NCBI GenBank assembly: GCA_021399435.1
Contig: JAJTUP010000015.1
Location: 1,116,001-1,180,000 of the forward strand
Source of the DNA: Diaporthe sp. PMI_573
Taxonomy: Eukaryota > Ascomycota > Sordariomycetes > Diaporthales > Diaporthaceae
Reading direction: 5' to 3'
DNA: 64,000 nucleotides
This document shows positions 23,026-34,651 of this stretch, one piece after another (within the stretch, counting starts at the first letter, position 1; each line of letters begins with the position of its first letter). The position numbers and the translations under genes are program-made. The notes under the pieces are model-generated. The model saw only the letters and a list, made by a program, of their open reading frames with translations, had not been told where the DNA came from and made no database searches.

Positions 23026-24852
23026 CTTGCCAGCTGATCTGATGTCGTTGTGGCTTCCGGGTAGTTCTTTATCTTCACGCTCTGTCATTTTACGGATCTC
23101 ACGTTCTGGACATGAAACCTAACGACTTTTCATTTTCTGGCTTGTCACACGAACGACATCACGACCACCCACCTCGTCTTCATCGCCATTCGAGCAAAAG
23201 CGCTCTCACTTGGGTGCTTTGTTGTACAATAGAGGCTCGATGGTGAACCAGAAGATCTTCTCAAGAAAGGCTTGCATCTAGGGCGGACTCCTGCGGGAGG
23301 ACCAGCAATGACCAAGAGGCATGGCTCTTTCGCCTGTAACATCGACTGCATCGCGCGGACTTGGCAGCATAGATCTTTCCTTGGTCACCACACCAAAAAC
23401 GCGTTTCTTTCCAACTGAAATTACGAACGGCGTTGGCTTCTTTGGGTTTGGATCGGATTACAATGACGCGAACTCTTCATAGTCCTCGTCTTCACACCGG
23501 CAGACCGGAGGCTATGATCGCAAACGACGTCAACGACTCGAGCATCGACTTTTTCTTTTCCTATTTCAAAGCAGTCCATCCGAGAAGAATCTCAGAACGA
23601 CTTTTCTCGCATTCGTTCAGTCATCTCAGAGCTTGGCCGAGATCTTACCCTTCGGGTACTTCTTAAGGATTCTCCAGTCATCGCAGCTATTTGCTCTCTA
23701 GTGGGTTTTCGGGACAGAGCCCTGGGTGTCAATTTGGCCGCCCCTTGCACTTCTGCTGGGGGGCAGGCGAGTCAACATTTTCCTTTCTTTGCTTTCATAT
23801 GGTGGAAGACTTCTGAGGCTGCACTGGCACACATTTTGCTCTGTGCTTGGGCAGTTGCGCCATCGGATTTGGAAATAATCTGGCTTGGATCTGACACTTT
23901 GGTCTCATCTACCCAACTCAATTCCCTCCGAGCGCCTTCCGGGCTTCAGGCAGCTCGTTCACCACCAAATTGAAAGCTCTACGCCATGGCAAAATTTCGG
24001 GCAGGTCATACTCAATTCTTACAGCATTTATTAGTCATGACCTGTATGTAGGGCACCTCTTCGAATTCTTTCTCGGCATTTGCCGACGGCTCCACACGGA
24101 CGACTCCTTTGGGGGGAGCTTCGTGGTCTGTTTTAAGAATAGATAGCTTTCGCGCAAAACAAACTCAAGGATAGGGGTCTCCGAATGAAGTGTTAATACG
24201 ATAGAAGACTTGCTTGACACATCATTTTGATTCTCATACTCGTGATGCGTGCCTTTCCCGATATTGTGTTGCTCAGTGAACCAGTACCCTGACGTGGAGA
24301 TGTATCCCCTGTTCGGCTTGATACCTTTAGTCGGTACGGAGGCAACCGGCCAGAGATGATACTGGCGAGACACAGAGTAGTGGCGATAGCAACGGAAGAC
24401 ATCAGAAAGGCTGCAAGTGGGCTCGAGTTAATCAGTGCTGGACGGTGTGCAAATTTGCGACGGCTTCACTCGATACCCCACGGTGATTTGGAAACAGCGC
24501 AGACATCACATAAGGGAGCTAGTGGCCGGCGTAGGACTTTGCGATCGTCGTACTTGCACATTGAACGATCAATACAGATGTCCACCATTAATCAAGATCC
24601 GGGATCAAATCAAATTTTGAAAATGCATTCGGGTCGGGCAGCAAAATGCCGTAATTCGTCGTATTTTGATCTGCTTTTGCTATCATGAACGCCCAAAACC
24701 TGCACATATGCGGTGCCCTTAAGAAACCGTGACCCTTTTGGCAACGGCCATTGCCCTTGCCATGGCCATGAAGCACGAAACCATCGTCAAGCCACGCCCA
24801 CAACCCGATCTCCAGATCCACCACGCGGTCACCCTCCGCAGGGGCGAGCCGC
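23026..24852. other. Convergent intergenic region, PUF 3' / RPL15 3'
   Basis: 1.8 kb. A short minus-strand frame beginning at 24402 (MSSVAIATTLCLASIISG) looks like a signal peptide but is followed by only about 50 unremarkable residues. No convincing gene. Confidence 0.5.
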
Positions 24853-25792
24853 TTATCGGTAGCGCCACAGGGACAGGGTGTTGTTCTTCTTCCAGGTCTT
24901 TCTGCGGCCGGCCTGGGTCTTGGTGTAGCGGTGGCCCTTGTTGAGGCCACGGGACTTCTTGCCGGTGGCGGTGAGACCACGAGCCTCGCGGTGCTTGTGA
25001 ACGGGGTTGACGATCCAGTTGATGCGAGGGTCGATGCGGATGGCCTTGTGCTGGGGGTCAACGAGGATGACCTCGTAGTACTTGTAGGTCGAGTCCTGGT
25101 TGATCCAGTAGGAGTTCAGGACACGCAGGTTGGCGCAACGACGGCCGACACGCTCCTCAGCGGTGGCCTTGAGGGAGCGCTGGTACTTCAGTTGGTTCAC
25201 TCCCTGGTTGGTGGGCTTGCCTGTTCATTGGAAAGACCTGTCAGTCACGGACTGTCTCCTGGGCTGGAAGGGGGTTCTTTGGAACTGGGGCAGAGACGTA
25301 CCGTAGGTGGCACCCTTGGGCACCGGCCTCTTGCGGCCACCGCGACGGACGCGGACACGGTAGATGACATAGCCCTGCTTGGCCTTGTAACCGAGGCGGC
25401 GAGCCTTGTCGGGGCGCGAGGGGCGCGAGGCGCGGTGGATGACGTTCAATTGACGGAGCTATATTGATGCACTCTCAGCAAACGTTCAACGAGTGTATAG
25501 CACAGGCGGAGGGTGTTCTCGCTGGTCGGGAGCCACCCAGGACGGGTTGGGCCCTCGAGAAGCGAGAACAGCGGCTCCGCCCACATGTGTTGACTTTTTC
25601 AATTGAATGGCTCGGTTTCAACGTACTTCCCAGCAGCGGACTCGCAGGAGGAACTGCAGAACATCGCTCTGCTTCTTCTTCTGAAGCTCCTCGACGTCTG
25701 TAGTGTCACATCGTCAGTGGTTTGTTCGGAGGAGTCGGTCGGGGCTTGGCGGAATAATTGCGATGGTGAGACGTACACTTAAGGGCACCCAT
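24853..25792 (-). CDS. rpl15: 60S ribosomal protein L15 (eL15)
   Basis: Component of the cytosolic large ribosomal subunit. Four exons: 25792-25777 (16 nt), 25697-25627, 25458-25302, 25220-24853; introns of 79, 168 and 81 nt. Joined protein 203 residues, the normal eL15 length. It begins [19 protein letters not shown], continues [30 protein letters not shown] and ends [10 protein letters not shown]. The joins (MGALK-Y-VEEL, CWE|LRQLN, ATY-G-KPTNQG) match the family exactly. Highly Arg/Lys-rich as expected for rRNA binding. Intron 2 holds a strong hairpin, listed separately. Transcribed in the same direction as the next two genes upstream. Confidence 0.97.
25505..25581 (-). promoter_or_regulatory. 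Hairpin inside RPL15 intron 2
   Basis: Outer arms GGCGGAG (25505-25511) and CTCCGCC (25575-25581) pair 7/7. After a small internal loop (2 versus 4 nt), TGTTCTCGCT (25514-25523) and AGCGAGAACA (25561-25570) pair 10/10. The 37-nt apical part can form further pairs such as ACCC/GGGT. The structure lies 45 nt from the 5' splice site and 46 nt from the 3' splice site of the 168-nt intron. No C/D or H/ACA box arrangement was found. A regulatory role is inference. Confidence 0.6.
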
Positions 25793-26506
25793 GGTTGCTA
25801 TAAAGTCACAACAACAAAATGTCAGTAAGCCCTCCCCCAAAGACGATTGGGATCCTGAATATCTTCGAACGGCGACGTACCAGAACTTGGGGGTTTGGCG
25901 TTGACCTGGGTGTTGATTGGGGGGCGTTGGTTGCAGTCGGCTGATACGAGAGGTTTGAAAGAAGATTTTCCCAGCTCTCACACTCCTGAATTTCGTGTGG
26001 GTTGAGCTGCTCTGCTCTGGTTGGCCCGAAGCTGCAGCGGGCCCCACTCTGGGGATCACGTGCGAGCTCGGTACGTACCAGGCGCTACTCAGGGGACCGG
26101 ACCGACTTGGCAACTCTCAACCCCACCGCCCCGGGTCAGCGAGCGACGACGGTGAAGGTGGGCTTGACCGCAGATGAATATCTCCAATGACAAAACATGA
26201 ACTCTGCGGCCTCAGTGCTGGGGTCGTTTTTGTTCAGTCTTTTGTGCTTGCACGGTTAGATTCTTTCGGCTGTCCAGGCCGGCACACTGGGACCTGCTTG
26301 CTTGCCGCTCCGCTCAGTGGTTGCGTCAATCAATTTTCCAGAATGTGCATGGGCTACTAAGGCCGACGATTGCGATACCAGACAGAATGTTGCTATTTTT
26401 CTGATGGAGCTGCGACTCATAGCTAGCTATCTGCTCCTCCTTTTCAAAGCCATGATGACTGCGGCTTCTTGTACTTGATCGGCAAATCCGCGCAGCATTT
26501 CGCACA
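25793..26506. other. RPL15 upstream region
   Basis: 714 bp between the RPL15 start and the 3' end of the next minus-strand gene. No gene seen; it should hold the RPL15 promoter, but I recognise no ribosomal-protein gene box with confidence. Confidence 0.5.
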
Positions 26507-27520
26507 TCAACATCCTGCGTCAGCCAGACCATCCAGGACCTTTCCAAAGGCACCAACCTGGCTCTTCGCCAGCTCGCCCCATGTCGATCCACTCCCATTG
26601 ATGACCCCAGTGCTCTTGCGGTACATGTTGACCGCCATGGTGCCTGTCTCGCTCAGCCCCTCCGTCTCCGGCGTCAACAAGCGACTCTTCTCCTCATTGC
26701 CGCTCGACGGAACAATGAGGCAGTCTACAAGGTTTTCTCCATGCTGACGTCCATATAGGAGCAGCTCTTGCACGCTGGTGATGTCCTCCTTCCACTGCTC
26801 GCGTGGCAGACTAAGCTTGGTGTTATCCTGTGATGCCTTCGAATTGGCCCGTCCGTGGGTCGCAACAAGCTCGCGGCAGTTTTGGAAAATGTCCCGGCCA
26901 GCCTTGAACAGTGGGTGTTCTCCACGAGAAATGGGAGCCTGTGCTTGGGGTTTGCCTTTGGAGCTCGCACCTCTGTCGTGGTGGGCCTCCGTGACCAGCT
27001 TGCTGTACTTGTCTCTCGCGGCCTTCCTGCATGGGTTCGTAAGCATTTCGCTCACTGGTGAGTTTCAAGGGCGAATCATAGCTTACAAGTCGTGGTTGCT
27101 TGTATTGATGAGGTCTCGTAACTCCGCCTGCTTTGATTCGAGCTTCTGCTTGAAGTCATCTGCGAATTGGCGCTTCTCAGCTCTCTCCTTCTCGTTGAAC
27201 TTGTTCTGCCAGGCAACCCAGCCCGTGAAATGCCTTGTACGTACATGTGAGACTCAGCCCTTGATAGTTTGAGAGTAAGGATGCAGGTAAATGGTACTCA
27301 CTGATTGGCCTGGGATGAATGATCTTCGTTGCTGTCACCGGTGCGCGTTGTGGACGTCCGGGTCTTCTTTCTAGGTCGATCCTCAGAAGATCCCCGAGAA
27401 CCTTCGCCATGAAGGCCTACTGCCATAATCAGTCAGAATCAATCGAGACTCGCATCTTGATGCTGACGGAATGATTGGATTCTTACCTTCCTTCTTCCTC
27501 TTCGTTGCCTTGGGTGGCAT
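26507..27520 (-). CDS. Unrecognised basic/coiled-coil protein
   Basis: Four exons 27520-27487, 27419-27302, 27233-27087, 27026-26507 with introns of 67, 68 and 60 nt, each with good GT/AG ends; phases close to give 272 residues. The N-terminal 50 residues are Lys/Arg/Ser/Thr-rich and disordered with a possible nuclear signal (KATKRKKE, RPRKKTRT). A strongly helical, charged segment (QNKFNEKERAEKRQFADDFKQ onward, about residues 58-125) suggests a coiled coil, and the C-terminal half is mixed (EQWKEDITSVQELLLYGRQHG). I do not recognise the family. A nuclear, structural or complex-subunit role is only a guess. Confidence 0.72.
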
Positions 27521-28856
27521 TTTTAATTGACGATTGGTGAAATGGGCCAACCAGGTCTTGGGAGGTGATACCAACCGTCTGAGCCCTACACTGTACACAA
27601 AGGGAGACTGGATGGTTGTGAGAAACGAGGCCGAGATCTTGGCTGTCACGACCTACCAAGCTTTTACTTTCCTAGGAGGCAGTTACTTCTGGTTGCCTAC
27701 CTAGAGAGGTAGGTACCTGAGAAGGTAGGAGGGAGCTACCCAGGTAGGTGCCAAGTTGGTCTGCTGCGAGTGTCGCTCCTTCCCCAGCATGAGAAGACCT
27801 CAGCCTTGAGCGAGAAATGCCCATAGTAAGTACCTAGGTACCTAGGCACCTACCTAGGTACCTAGGCACGCAGGTACGGAGGCGATTAGACAGACAACTG
27901 CACCTCTGACGAGATGAACCGCCGAATCTTGTCATGGTAGCATTTCAACCCCCATGTGGTGCTCATCGGCCACGCATGTCGTTTACTACCTTTGTGTGTT
28001 AGCTACTGTCTCAGTCCGGGGTCGCTGGTCTGAAGAGTCGCCTCTCACATGGCAAGGTCGAACCTGTCCCTGAATGGCTGTACACACATAGATTGGAATC
28101 CGTGTCTCCTTCGCAGCGCGGTATACAGAATCACAAAGTCTCATAAACAACCTGCAGTTACGGGGGTATCGAACACCTCTTGTTCCAATTTCTTGCAGGT
28201 AATCCATGACTAGCCAAATCATATTTATTCTTCCAACAACAGACAAGAACCAACGCCACCGGCCAGGTCAGGGGGTGGTGGTGGGTGGATGCTCGAACGA
28301 GAGAGCGAGTGTACAAGATGCGTCTTCCCAAGGCCGAGTACGTGAGTCCTGTCCAAACCGAGCCGAAATGATCAGAAAGGAAGAAAAACAAAAGCAAGTG
28401 TCCTTTTGGGAGTCGCCGGATTAAAAACTACGGTGCTCATGACAGGTCCTACCCCTCTGTCTATCAACAATCGCCCTTTTTTTAACACATTTGTCTTTCC
28501 AGCCATGCCGAGAATCTCCGTGAACCAAGAGCTCGCGAGACATTAAATGCCAATTTCCCCGGTCTGTAAAATGAAAGGAAGAAAAAGAAACAAGATCTTT
28601 CCTCTTCATGAAAAGCAGATGGCCCGCCAACGCCTAACGTGAATGACAACCCTCTCTAGACAGTCTGGCATGTCATTTTCTCGTCAAAGAAAGAGCAGCG
28701 TCACCCGACTTGCTCTCTTGTGTTTGTTCAAAGTTCAAATGTTGTTGCTCGCAATCACATTTGAGGTTGGCTCACCTCTGGGTGTTCAGTCGGGCCAGGG
28801 TCGGCATATCCGGGTCCTGGTCTTCCCGCCTGGGCTTGTCCCTCAGCAGCTGGCTC
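27521..28856. other. Intergenic with TACCTAGGTA-type palindromes
   Basis: 1.3 kb between the coiled-coil gene and the PSP1 3' end. Positions 27690-27880 are dense in CCTAGG/GGTACC palindromes (see repeat entry). The rest holds only short frames. No gene seen. Confidence 0.6.
27690..27880. repeat. Cluster of TACCTAGGTA palindromic repeats
   Basis: Overlapping copies of CCTAGG, GGTACC and ACCTACC steps. The densest part is 27829-27878, and the 20-mer at 27829-27848 recurs exactly at 59697-59716. Related stretches occur at about 52003-52014 and 55384-55440. Confidence 0.8.
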
Positions 28857-31601
28857 CTAGCGACTGTTGAGAGAGAGGCTCTGGAATGACCCGGCCCAGT
28901 CGTTTTGTGTGGTCAACGGAGAAACCGGCTGGTCATGCTGCGGCGCCCCGCTCTGGGGTGGCGGGAACGCTCGGGAGCGCAGCTGATAGTCGCCACCGGG
29001 GAAGGTCGTGGGGTACGGATCCATTGAGGATGTAGCTGTGGGGGTATAGGAGGTCGGTCGAGGTACATTTGCAAAGGAGTTGCTATAATTGTACGGGTAG
29101 CTTGGCTGTGCGAAAGGCGCGGCGGCCCGTTCGTTGCCAAACGGTGAGACAAGAGCTGGTTGGAAAGGTCGGCCTGAAGACGATGAGCTGGGGAAAGTGG
29201 ACTGCTCCTGCTGCTGGTTCTGCCGACGGTCCGAGGAACCACCTCTGCCAACACCAACAGCGCCCGGGCCAATGCCGCTTGGCGTCTGCAGGCCCAGTGA
29301 AGGGCTGGCGAAAGAAGCTGGGTTAATGGCGGACATCCAAATTCTAGTCTTGTAGATCTTGAAGAGGTCGGTCACAAGAGAGTTGAAATTAATGTAAGAG
29401 TCGGCAAAGTAGTAGAAGGTCAGTTTCTTCCAGTCCCTGCGTTCCCATGTCAGAAGATGATCGCTTTAAGGAGACTCGGAAGTTACTCACATCTGGAACT
29501 CGGCGTCAAGAATCTCCATGTTCAGGCCGTGGTCCTTAACCTTGGACTGGCAAACACGCTTCGCCTTGGCTTCGCTGCCCTCCTTGTCTCGCAGCGCCTG
29601 GATCTCGTGGGGCTGGGCGTGGCGCTTGATGAGCTTAGGCTTGAGCTCACCAGCGTTTGGTTCCTGCATGTGATGCTGACTCGGTGGGCCCATCCCTCCT
29701 ACGGCGCCCCCGTGTATGCCGTTGGAAGCTGCCATCAAGCCGGCACCGGCTCCGTCTTGGGCCACTGCGGCATTCTGGGAGAACATCATGAGCCACTTGT
29801 AGTGCTCCTCGGCGTAGAGCTCCTTGAGCTCCTTAGCTGAGCCCCAGTCCACATTTTCTCTGGCCACCGTTCCAAGGTCAGTCCCTCGGTCAGCCTCGAC
29901 GATGACCAGATCGCCCGGTTTCACTGTCAGACCGGTGCCCTCTTGTATGTAGAAGACATCCGCCCGGTTACACTTGAAGAGAACAATGTGGAGCTTTTGA
30001 GCGTGGCGAGGCTGAGGCATGCCGTACAACGCTCGATGTGGAGATGGGGGTCTGTTCGAAAACGGAGCCTGCAGCCCGTACGGCGACGGGTACATGTTCG
30101 AGTAGGCCGACTGCATAAGTGCCTGCTGGGAGCTGTTGATTCCAGACGGGCCAGTGAAGTACGCACCTGGGAGGAGTGGTTAGTATATCCAGTTTTACGT
30201 CGTGGCGCGTCACAGCTTACCAGCGTTGGCCGCGTTCAGCAGAGTGTTTTCATATTGTCCGACGTTGAATTCTTGGCCATCCTGAGGGCCTTGCTCCTGC
30301 GCATGAACGTGATCGCCGATTGATCCGATAGATGGTTGTCGGGTTGGAATTTCAGCAAAGGAATGGCGTCTGCTCTGAGGGATGTCTGCCAAACCACCAA
30401 ACCCAAGGGAACTCGACCAGAGAGCCTTCTTGACATTCTCCAGTGGACGGTTTTCCAGGGAGAAAGAGGACCGAAAAGGGCCTGAGCCGAACTCGCTCAT
30501 TCTCCGACCAAAACCTCTCTTGCCTGCGAGGTCGGATAGTTCGCCAGACTCGTCCAGGTCCACAGCATAGTCGGATGTCTCCTCTGGAACCGGCTCATGC
30601 AGACCATAGCCATTTCCTATACCACCGAACCCAGTCGATGCTCTCGGCCTCATGCGGTTAGCAGCATGGTATTGTTGCTGCTGGCGCAACATTGCATTCT
30701 CACGCGTGAGCATCTCGATCGTCTTGGCCTCGGCTGATTGCGCCTGCGCCTGGGCAACCTCTGCATCACCAGCCTCGTCGTCCTCGACCTCCTTGACCTT
30801 CCCAAGCATCCCACCTTCATTGGACATCTCACTGAGCATACTAGGCCGAGACGGTCGGTGCTGAAGACCGGAATGGGGAACACCTCGATTGCGAGCCCCT
30901 AAGATGGCGGAAGATCCCATTATCGCGTTCGGCGTTTCCGGGTCAAGCTGGCCGACGGAGTATGACTGAGAGCGGTAGTTCTTTGGGGTCGGGTGGATAG
31001 GGATGGCGAATGGTATCTGAGAGTTAGGCCCGGATTCCCTCGGCGCCGGAGACGTCTGGTGCGGACCGCCTTCAGGACCAAGTAACGGATTGCTGGTCGG
31101 TAGAGACGAGCTGGGGGAAGGTAACACCTCAGCCAAGCGGGCGGGCGGCTCCTTCCTGTCGTTGTTCCAAATACCTGTTCCCCAAGTAAAAGCGTTGGAA
31201 CCAAGCTGGGGCCGTCCTATGCTGGTAGCTGAGGTTGGGTGCGAGCCCCAGGCAGCGGCCCCGGACTCGGCAGAGGGGGTGCTCGGATGCGAGGCTGTGG
31301 GCGACATGGAGCTGCTCGCAAATGACCCTTTCCTCGGGCGAATACCTGCCGGCGATGTTTCGGTCAACCAAGAGGTTCGGCGGACTGGTTTCTGTTGCTG
31401 GAAAGATGGCAGGTGATCTTGACGATGGGCGTCGGCCTCTTCGTCTGAGCTGGCAACGGCTTCAGAGATTGAGTCAGGCGTGGCCCGCCGGACATTGAGC
31501 TTGTCCAGCAAGATGGCTTGACTGCTTGGGGCGACACCTGGCGGCAGATTACCTTGACCAGGCTTGTTCTGCTGGCCGGATTTGGTGACACCTGAGCTCA
31601 T
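28857..31601 (-). CDS. PSP1: PSP1 C-terminal domain protein
   Basis: Yeast Psp1 is an Asn/Gln-rich protein found as a high-copy suppressor of DNA polymerase alpha mutations; its precise role is unclear. Exons 31601-30221, 30166-29491, 29436-28857, introns of 54 nt each; 878 residues. Joins are NAA-NA-G-AYFTG and DAEFQ-M-DWKKL. Residues 1-460 are low-complexity with a Gln-rich coiled segment (ENAMLRQQQQYH). The PSP1 domain runs about 520-735: QKLHIVLFKCNRADVFYI, VKPGDLVIVEADRGTDLGTV, KVKDHGLNMEILDAEFQMDWK, KLTFYYFADSYINFNSLVTDL, FKIYKTRIWM. The tail is Pro/Ser-rich. The first ATG is 31601. Confidence 0.92.
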
Positions 31602-32697
31602 CGTCTATGCTGCAGAATATTAAAGATGAAGGGAAAGTGGCAAAACTCAAACATCGAACAGCCTGGATGCGGATGGAGCGCGCCAAAAGAGTCGGACAGC
31701 CCTGGTATGGCGACAGCCAAGCGAAGGGGTCCGGTGAAGCTCACGATGGTCTGAATGGGGACTCAGAAGCTCAGATACGCCCGAGAGTCGACCGGATACC
31801 AGGGTACGGGACGGTAGGATGGGCAGGCCAGCGACAGCTGAGGGTGAGACTGAAGTCCTTTTTGTTAGCAGTTTACCCAACATGGGTGGCCGGGTCGTCG
31901 CATAGCTCTGGAGTCAGGAGCGGGGGAGTATTGGTGGGGTGGGTTGGTGGGTGCAGAGGCAGGCGAGGATACACGCACCTGGCTGCGACGTGCGAGAGCT
32001 ACGGCGAGGGCGACGAATTCTGGACCTCCGGCCTAATGCCCAAGTGAGAAGCGGAAGAATAAATAAAGACTAGGCTCAAAGATTGGTGCGACAGGTGTTG
32101 ACTCGAGGCCAGAACAATAGAAACTGCCCGAGTCGGCCCACAATGCCAGCCAGAGCAGCAGATGAGATGCGACGGGCAATGGCGACAGGAACGTGTTTAG
32201 AAAGACAAGGAAGCGATCGTCGTCAGGATTGTCTAGGTGTATTGTGCAGGTGAATAGGCAGAGTGAGGTTGTCTGGTGGGGGGGAAGGGGGGCAGGTTGA
32301 AGGTCTATCAGGTGGGTTTGTTCCTCAAGAAGATGCTCATGAGTAGTGAGTGGAGGGCGTTCGCATCTCGAATGGCGATCCTCGTGCGCGGGACTGTCTT
32401 TTTCCCTGGGGACCGATTTGCGACGACGATCTATGCGCCCATCTTTGAAGTCTTCCTTCCTTTGTGTCTTGGCTTGGCGCGCCCAGAGGCGGATAAGTGG
32501 GTGATGCCCAAACTCGCTGCGTGTGCGTCTTGGGCTGCAGGGCTGGCGATCAGGTCGTCAGGTGGGAGGAGGCAAGAGGTTGGGAGTTGAGAGAGGCTCA
32601 GATGCGAGTTGGGAGTTGGAGGAGGGAAGGACGTGTAAAGGGTGGATCGAGGACAGGCAGGACGAGGATGGTAGATGTGTGTATGTAGGTGGGTGAG

Positions 32698-32728
32698 TGG
32701 TGTGTGTGTGCGTGCGTGTGTGTGTGTG
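32698..32728. repeat. (TG)n microsatellite
   Basis: TG dinucleotide tract with two C interruptions. Confidence 0.85.
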
Positions 32729-33340
32729 GAAGTCAAAGTCCCGTCAAGAGCTGCTTGGCCTGACCTGACCTGACCTGCACCTGCAACTGCGGAGGACCTG
32801 TGGAGAGGGAGCAAGGCATTAGAAGGCAACCTTGAGAAAGGTTAAAGGCAAGCCCAGCCAACCTAGCCCAAGCCGACCCGGACCTTGGGCCTGGACCTAA
32901 ACCTGAACCCGAACCTGGGGACCAGAGCCTGCTTGCTCTCGCCGTCGCCCGCCCGCGCTCCAGCGTGCACTCCACACAAGTCCCAATTGCCTTGCCCGCC
33001 CGCCAGCCCGCCAGCCCGTCTGCAGCGGCGCACGACGAGTGCAGGACTGGGCGGGGCCTTCGCTTCGTGTGTGGGTGAGGGGTCCCCCTACTAGCCCAGC
33101 CGTTGCAGGCCGCGAGGTGACTGGTCAGGCCGGTCTGGTGTCCCCGCAGGGGGGTGGGTGGCCCTTGTACTGAATGCCCGCCAGCCCGCCCGTCCGCCCA
33201 GGAGAGCCCCGGGGCCCCAGGTGGTGTCAATGCTCCCCTGCAAGGTTCGCAAAGTTGGCTGGGAGACCCAAGGCTAGCTAGTTTGTACAGTACCAGCAAG
33301 CGCGATCCGAATCGTCTTGCTTACCACACTTCTTTCTGTG

Positions 33341-33374
33341 ATTGTATTGTATTGTGTTGTATTGTGTTGTGTGT
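33341..33374. repeat. TTGTA/TTGTG 5-bp repeat
   Basis: Short tandem array of ATTGT-type pentamers. Confidence 0.8.
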
Positions 33375-33620
33375 TAGTATTCGTGGGTGGCAAGGGGACG
33401 CGGGAGACTTGGGGCTTTGGCGAGCGTCCTGCAGTTTTGCACCTTGCTTCTTGCTCGCGAGTGCGAACACAAACGTACAGTACCCACACATTCCCCGAGC
33501 CGTCTCGCCATCTGTACGTCTGTAGTCTACATTTGTGTGTCCGTATCTGCTAAGGTAGTCCTTGTATTTGATTAGGCAATGCTGTGGTACGTGCTACACA
33601 GTATATTGTGCATGTATACC

Positions 33621-33664
33621 CACATACACACACACACACACACATATACATATACATATACATC
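33621..33664. repeat. (CA)n followed by (TATACA)n
   Basis: CA tract running into TATACA hexamers. Confidence 0.85.
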
Positions 33665-34612
33665 CATCTATGTAAAATCACACCATGCCCCTGCCCTTGC
33701 CATCTGCGCCCGACTTGGCTGGACATGAGACCGGCGACCCGTCGGTTGAGGCTGAAATTGGCAAGAAAGGAGGAGTGCATGGGTGTGCGGGAGAGATTAC
33801 ACAGTATGCAGCATGTCCACATCTCACTGCCGCAACAGGCGGCTCTTGTGTGGCTCTTGGTGCTGGCCTGGCACCTTGGACCAGCCGCCAGGACTGTCTG
33901 GATATGTCGCGGTGCTCCTCCGAACGTGGTAGGAACCGTGGCATCTGACCACAATCGACAGTGGGCAGACGGCATGTACACATATGGCACCTGCACTACT
34001 GTGCGATGTAGGATTCTCCAAGGGTGCTGCGGGCCAGTCCAGATGCTCCATTATGCATTGCATTGCATCGCATCGTTGCCTTCCTCCGCCCCTAATACCC
34101 CGTTCCTCCACTCGGTCTGTTCTACCTGCGGTCCATTGCAGTAGTGCCTGGCCTGGAGCTGCAGGTGCTCGTGCCCTCTGGCCCTGCTCCTGGTCGTCTT
34201 GCTCCTCCTCCTACGGGTCCCTTCACCAGTCCCCACGTCTGCGAACAAATTTCCTATCCATGGGCCCTCACATCTCGCATGTCTACCATACACACCAGAA
34301 ACCGCCGCGACCCTCACTCGCCCACCTCACTCACTCTTGTGAGCAGAACACGGCGCAGGGCATCACAGCACGGCGGGTTACGGTGCGATGCAATATTTCC
34401 AGCGACGTGACTGATTCGGTAGAACAGCACAGCAGAGCCCAGGCAGGTAGGAGGAGGCCAAGCTTCAGGGACCCCCCCTGGCCCGGAGCTGGGAGACTCG
34501 GAAATGTGACCAGGGGCTGTGCATGTGCCCAATCACACGCGGCTTCCCCGCAATTCCCACTTAGCATGATCCCGTCTAGCGGCGATCGTCGATCCAGCCT
34601 GCCAGTCCACAG

Positions 34613-34651
34613 CCAGCACCAGCACCAGCACCACCACCACCACCACCACCG
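34613..34651. repeat. (CAC)n / CAGCAC trinucleotide tract
   Basis: CAGCAC units followed by eight CAC triplets; no supported coding frame. Confidence 0.85.

Noticed and set aside
24193..24402. Possible small secreted protein starting MSSVAIATTLCLASIISG
   Set aside because: Only the first 18 residues look like a signal peptide; the remainder is short, compositionally neutral and shows no conserved feature or convincing splice partner.
33584..34144. 186-codon plus-strand frame with His/Thr and Ile/Tyr repeats
   Set aside because: It begins within a CA/TATACA microsatellite and continues as low-complexity sequence without domain or splice support.
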